A stretch of DNA of 64,000 nt, taken from NCBI RefSeq assembly GCF_947241705.1, contig NC_079270.1, positions 558,001-622,000 of the forward strand, given 5' to 3'. Positions 61,055 to 64,000 of this stretch are shown here, one piece after another (the stretch's first letter is position 1; the number at the start of each line of letters is the position of its first letter). A model generated the notes under the pieces. That model was given only the letters and a program-made list of their open reading frames with translations, did no database searches and was not told the DNA's origin. The position numbers and the translations under genes were made by a program. This stretch comes from Saccharomyces mikatae IFO 1815. Its lineage: Eukaryota > Ascomycota > Saccharomycetes > Saccharomycetales > Saccharomycetaceae.

Positions 61055-61062
61055 TCCACGGA
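61055..61062. promoter_or_regulatory. Pdr1/Pdr3 response element 4 of PDR5
   Basis: TCCACGGA, the reverse form of the degenerate PDRE, ~70 bp upstream of the TATA box. Confidence 0.85.
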
Positions 61063-61130
61063 ACTCTCTTACACTGCAATACTTTATCTGTTGAACATAA
61101 TCTAAATGTAAGAAAGACAACTCTGAGACA

Positions 61131-61137
61131 TATAAAA
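61131..61137 (+). promoter_or_regulatory. TATA box of PDR5
   Basis: TATAAAA 227 bp upstream of the ATG, downstream of all the PDREs. PDR5 is a TATA-dependent, strongly inducible gene. Confidence 0.65.
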
Positions 61138-61357
61138 CTGTTACAGGTGCAACCCCTTCGTTCTTCACTTGAGACTCGTTTACCTTTGAATCACATGAAA
61201 AAGAGTACCATAAAGATACAAGTATACAACGACTGTGTCAGACGTTAGTCAACTTTATCTGATAACTATCAATTAAATAACAAAAGAAAAACTTTCGGAT
61301 AAAAAAAAGGCCCTTCTAAGTTTTTCCATCTGCTCAATTCGAAAAACCTTAGATAAA

Positions 61358-64000
61358 ATGCCCGAGGCCAAGCTCCCCAATAACGTCGATGATGTTACCA
61401 GCTGCTCCTCCGCCTCTTCTGCTGAAAGTGCCGCTGACTTGCACAACTACAATGGGTTCGATGAACATACAAAAGCTCGTATTCAAAAACTAGCAAGAAC
61501 TTTGACCACAGAAAGTATGCAAAACTCAACACAATCGGTGTCTAATAAGAATGAAGCTCAATCCATCTTCTCCAGCAGTGTGAAAGGTGTTAACCCAATA
61601 TTTTCCGATCCTGAAGCTCCAGGCTATGACCCAAGATTGGATCCTAACTCTGAAAATTTTTCTAGTGCCACCTGGGTTAAAAACATGGCTCGTCTAAGTG
61701 CAGAGGACCCTGACTTCTACAAGCCTTATTCCTTAGGTTGCGCCTGGAAGAACTTGAGTGCATCAGGTGCTTCCGCGGATGTTGCCTATCAATCTACCGT
61801 TCTTAATGTTCCTTACAAACTGCTGAAAAGTGGTGTGAGAATGCTGCAACAGTCCAAGGAAGCAAACAAATTCCAAATTCTAAAGCCCATGGACGGTTGT
61901 TTGAATCCAGGCGAATTACTGGTGGTTTTAGGTAGACCAGGTTCTGGTTGCACCACTTTGTTGAAATCTATCTCTTCAAACACTCACGGTTTTGATCTTG
62001 GTGCTGACACTGAATTATCTTACAGTGGTTACTCCGGTGACGATATCAGGAAGCATTTCCGTGGTGAAGTCGTCTACAACGCAGAAGCCGATATTCATCT
62101 ACCTCATCTAACAGTCTTCGAAACATTAGTTACAGTGGCAAGATTAAAAACGCCCCAAAATCGTATCAAGGGCGTCGATAGAGAAAGCTATGCAAACCAT
62201 TTAGCTGAAGTCGCAATGGCTACATACGGTCTATCACATACTAGAGACACAAAGGTCGGTAACGATATTGTTAGAGGTGTCTCCGGTGGTGAAAGAAAGC
62301 GTGTTTCCATCGCTGAAGTTTCCATTTGCGGGTCCAAATTTCAATGCTGGGATAACGCTACAAGAGGGTTGGATTCGGCCACCGCTTTAGAATTTATTCG
62401 TGCCCTGAAGACTCAAGCTGATATTTCTAATACATCTGCTACTGTCGCTATCTACCAATGTTCTCAAGACGCATACAATCTATTTAACAAAGTATGTGTC
62501 TTAGATGATGGATATCAGATTTACTATGGCCCAGGTGATAAAGCCAAGAAATATTTTGAAGATATGGGATATGTGTGCCCAAAGAGACAAACAACCGCTG
62601 ACTTTTTGACCTCTGTCACAAGTCCTTCAGAAAGAGTACTAAACAATGACATGCTGAAACGAGGCATTCGTATTCCACAAACTCCAAAAGAAATGAATGA
62701 TTACTGGATAAAATCTCAAAACTACAAGGATTTAATGAAAGAAGTCGACCAACGTTTGGCAAGTAGTGACGAAGCCACTCGTGAAGCTATCAGGGAAGCA
62801 CACATTGCTAAGCAATCAAACAAGGCAAGACCTTCTTCTCCTTACACCGTCAACTACATGATGCAAGTCAAATACCTGCTGATAAGAAATATGTGGAGAC
62901 TGCGAAATAATATTGGATTTACATTGTTTATGATCCTGGGTAATTCAAGTATGGCTTTAATTTTGGGTTCAATGTTTTATAAGATCATGAAAAAGGGTGA
63001 TACATCTACATTTTATTTCCGTGGATCTGCCATGTTTTTTGCTATCCTGTTTAATGCGTTTTCCTCCCTATTAGAAATTTTCTCTTTGTATGAAGCCAGA
63101 CCAATCACTGAAAAGCATAGAACATATTCGCTATATCACCCAAGTGCCGATGCGTTTGCATCAGTTCTTTCAGAAATACCTACGAAATTAATCATCGCTA
63201 CCTGTTTCAATATTATTTTTTATTTCCTAGTTGACTTCAGAAGAAATGCTGGAGTTTTCTTTTTCTACTTATTAATTAATATTGTAGCAGTTTTCTCTAT
63301 GTCCCATTTGTTTAGATTTGTTGGTTCGTTAACAAAGACGTTCTCAGAGGCTATGGTTCCCGCTTCCATGTTGTTACTGGCACTAGCTATGTATACCGGT
63401 TTCGCCATTCCAAAGAAGAAGATTTTACGTTGGTCCAAATGGATTTGGTATATCAATCCTCTGGCTTACTTATTTGAGTCCCTGTTAATTAACGAGTTCC
63501 ATGATAGGAAGTTCCCATGTGCTGAATATATTCCTCGTGGTCCGGCTTATGCTAACATAACTGGTACTGAATCTGTCTGCACTGTTGTTGGATCCATTCC
63601 TGGCCAAGATTATGTTCTGGGTGATGATTTTATCAAGGAAAGTTACCAATATTATCACAAAGACAAATGGCGTGGTTTCGGTATAGGTATGGCTTATGTT
63701 GTTTTCTTCTTCTTTGTTTACCTATTCTTATGTGAATACAATGAGGGTGCCAAACAGAAGGGTGAAATCTTAGTTTTCCCACGCAGTATAATTAAGAAGA
63801 TGAAGAAAAGAGGTGAATTGAAGGAGAAGAATGTGAGTGACCCTGAGAACGTTGGCGAACCTAGTGATTTATCTAGTGATAGGAAAATGTTACAAGAAAG
63901 TTCTGAAGAGGAATCTGACACGTATGGAGATGTTGGTTTATCAAAGTCCGAAGCCATTTTTCACTGGAGAAACCTATGTTACGAGGTTCAAATCAAAACT
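61358..64000 (+). CDS. PDR5: Pdr5, multidrug ABC transporter (C-terminal part off the window)
   Basis: Pdr5 is the plasma-membrane ABCG-type pump for azoles, cycloheximide and many other drugs. The window carries 881 of ~1511 codons, open to the right edge. NBD1 has a deviant Walker A GRPGSGCTT (residues 192-200, Cys for Lys), the signature VSGGERKRV (from 308) and a Walker B ending WDN (331-333, Asn for the catalytic Glu). These are the known asymmetric, non-hydrolysing features of the Pdr subfamily. The first six-helix membrane domain spans about 515-790, with its large extracellular loop near 720-770. The sequence stops at the start of NBD2. The start MPEAKLPNN agrees with S. cerevisiae. 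Confidence 0.97.
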   Translation, partial: MPEAKLPNNVDDVTSCSSASSAESAADLHNYNGFDEHTKARIQKLARTLTTESMQNSTQSVSNKNEAQSIFSSSVKGVNPIFSDPEAPGYDPRLDPNSENFSSATWVKNMARLSAEDPDFYKPYSLGCAWKNLSASGASADVAYQSTVLNVPYKLLKSGVRMLQQSKEANKFQILKPMDGCLNPGELLVVLGRPGSGCTTLLKSISSNTHGFDLGADTELSYSGYSGDDIRKHFRGEVVYNAEADIHLPHLTVFETLVTVARLKTPQNRIKGVDRESYANHLAEVAMATYGLSHTRDTKVGNDIVRGVSGGERKRVSIAEVSICGSKFQCWDNATRGLDSATALEFIRALKTQADISNTSATVAIYQCSQDAYNLFNKVCVLDDGYQIYYGPGDKAKKYFEDMGYVCPKRQTTADFLTSVTSPSERVLNNDMLKRGIRIPQTPKEMNDYWIKSQNYKDLMKEVDQRLASSDEATREAIREAHIAKQSNKARPSSPYTVNYMMQVKYLLIRNMWRLRNNIGFTLFMILGNSSMALILGSMFYKIMKKGDTSTFYFRGSAMFFAILFNAFSSLLEIFSLYEARPITEKHRTYSLYHPSADAFASVLSEIPTKLIIATCFNIIFYFLVDFRRNAGVFFFYLLINIVAVFSMSHLFRFVGSLTKTFSEAMVPASMLLLALAMYTGFAIPKKKILRWSKWIWYINPLAYLFESLLINEFHDRKFPCAEYIPRGPAYANITGTESVCTVVGSIPGQDYVLGDDFIKESYQYYHKDKWRGFGIGMAYVVFFFFVYLFLCEYNEGAKQKGEILVFPRSIIKKMKKRGELKEKNVSDPENVGEPSDLSSDRKMLQESSEEESDTYGDVGLSKSEAIFHWRNLCYEVQIKT

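Larger units (their letters stand above)
59840..61357. other. ATG40/PDR5 divergent promoter region
   Basis: 1518 bp without a credible gene. The ATG40 side has a CGGTAACCG palindrome (60101-60109) and a Reb1-type CGGGTAA (60125-60131). The PDR5 side (60790-61140) holds the cluster of Pdr1/Pdr3 elements and a TATA box (separate entries). A 93-codon frame at 60967-61248 runs over three of these elements and is not called. No ATG lies in the ~100 bp before PDR5. Confidence 0.7.

Noticed and set aside
60967-61248. 93-codon ORF in the PDR5 promoter
   Set aside because: It starts just after the third PDRE at a non-ATG codon, spans another PDRE and the TATA box, and shows no protein character.

Overview
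This window is nuclear DNA of a budding yeast of the genus Saccharomyces. Its intronless genes follow, in order and orientation, the right arm of S. cerevisiae chromosome XV from LEO1 (YOR123C) to PDR5 (YOR153W). Slowly evolving proteins (eEF2, Rpb2, Lsc1, Idh2) look almost identical to the S. cerevisiae proteins as I remember them. Faster ones (Iah1, Bag7, Ubp2, Sia1) differ at roughly 10-25% of positions. I therefore read it as a Saccharomyces species other than S. cerevisiae, in the mikatae/kudriavzevii/jurei/arboricola/uvarum range. I cannot name the species without an alignment.

Layout: 1-7 kb holds LEO1 (3' end off the window), UBP2, COQ7 and IAH1, all on the minus strand. 7.1-8.35 kb is an unusually long IAH1/RGA1 intergenic region containing a complete 121-nt 5S rRNA gene with rDNA spacer on both sides. 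8.4-18 kb holds RGA1, ADE2, AFI1 and ORT1. 18-19 kb is a tRNA-Asp gene with Ty LTR fossils behind it. 19-28 kb holds YOR131C, VPS17, EFT1, BAG7 and IDH2. 28-41 kb holds SIA1, RUP1, SFL1, ARP8 and LSC1. 41-42.4 kb is a tRNA-Gly(CCC) gene with a cluster of LTR fossils. 42.7-64 kb holds THI80, ELG1, PNO1, MDM32, SPP2, SMP3, MRPL23, RPB2, ATG40 and the first 881 codons of PDR5.

These are chromosomal housekeeping genes and do not form one pathway. Functional links do exist. Rup1 bridges Ubp2 to the Rsp5 ubiquitin ligase. Rga1 and Bag7 are both Rho-family GAPs. Coq7, Idh2, Lsc1, Ort1, Mdm32 and MrpL23 are mitochondrial. Recognisable promoter sites fit the genes they precede: Bas1/Gcn4 sites at ADE2, a Gcn4 site at ORT1, MCB boxes at ELG1, PAC/RRPE-like elements at PNO1 and several Pdr1/Pdr3 elements at PDR5.

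The most unusual feature is the 5S rRNA gene at 7752-7872. In S. cerevisiae 5S genes lie in the rDNA array on chromosome XII. Here an apparently intact gene, with its internal promoter and T-tract terminator, sits upstream of RGA1 inside a block resembling the rDNA spacers NTS1 and NTS2. The two tRNA-linked LTR clusters (Ty1/2-type delta, probable Ty4-type tau, a Ty3-type sigma remnant) are the other accessory material. No CRISPR, phage or bacterial-type elements are present. Comparisons with S. cerevisiae are from memory, not from a search.
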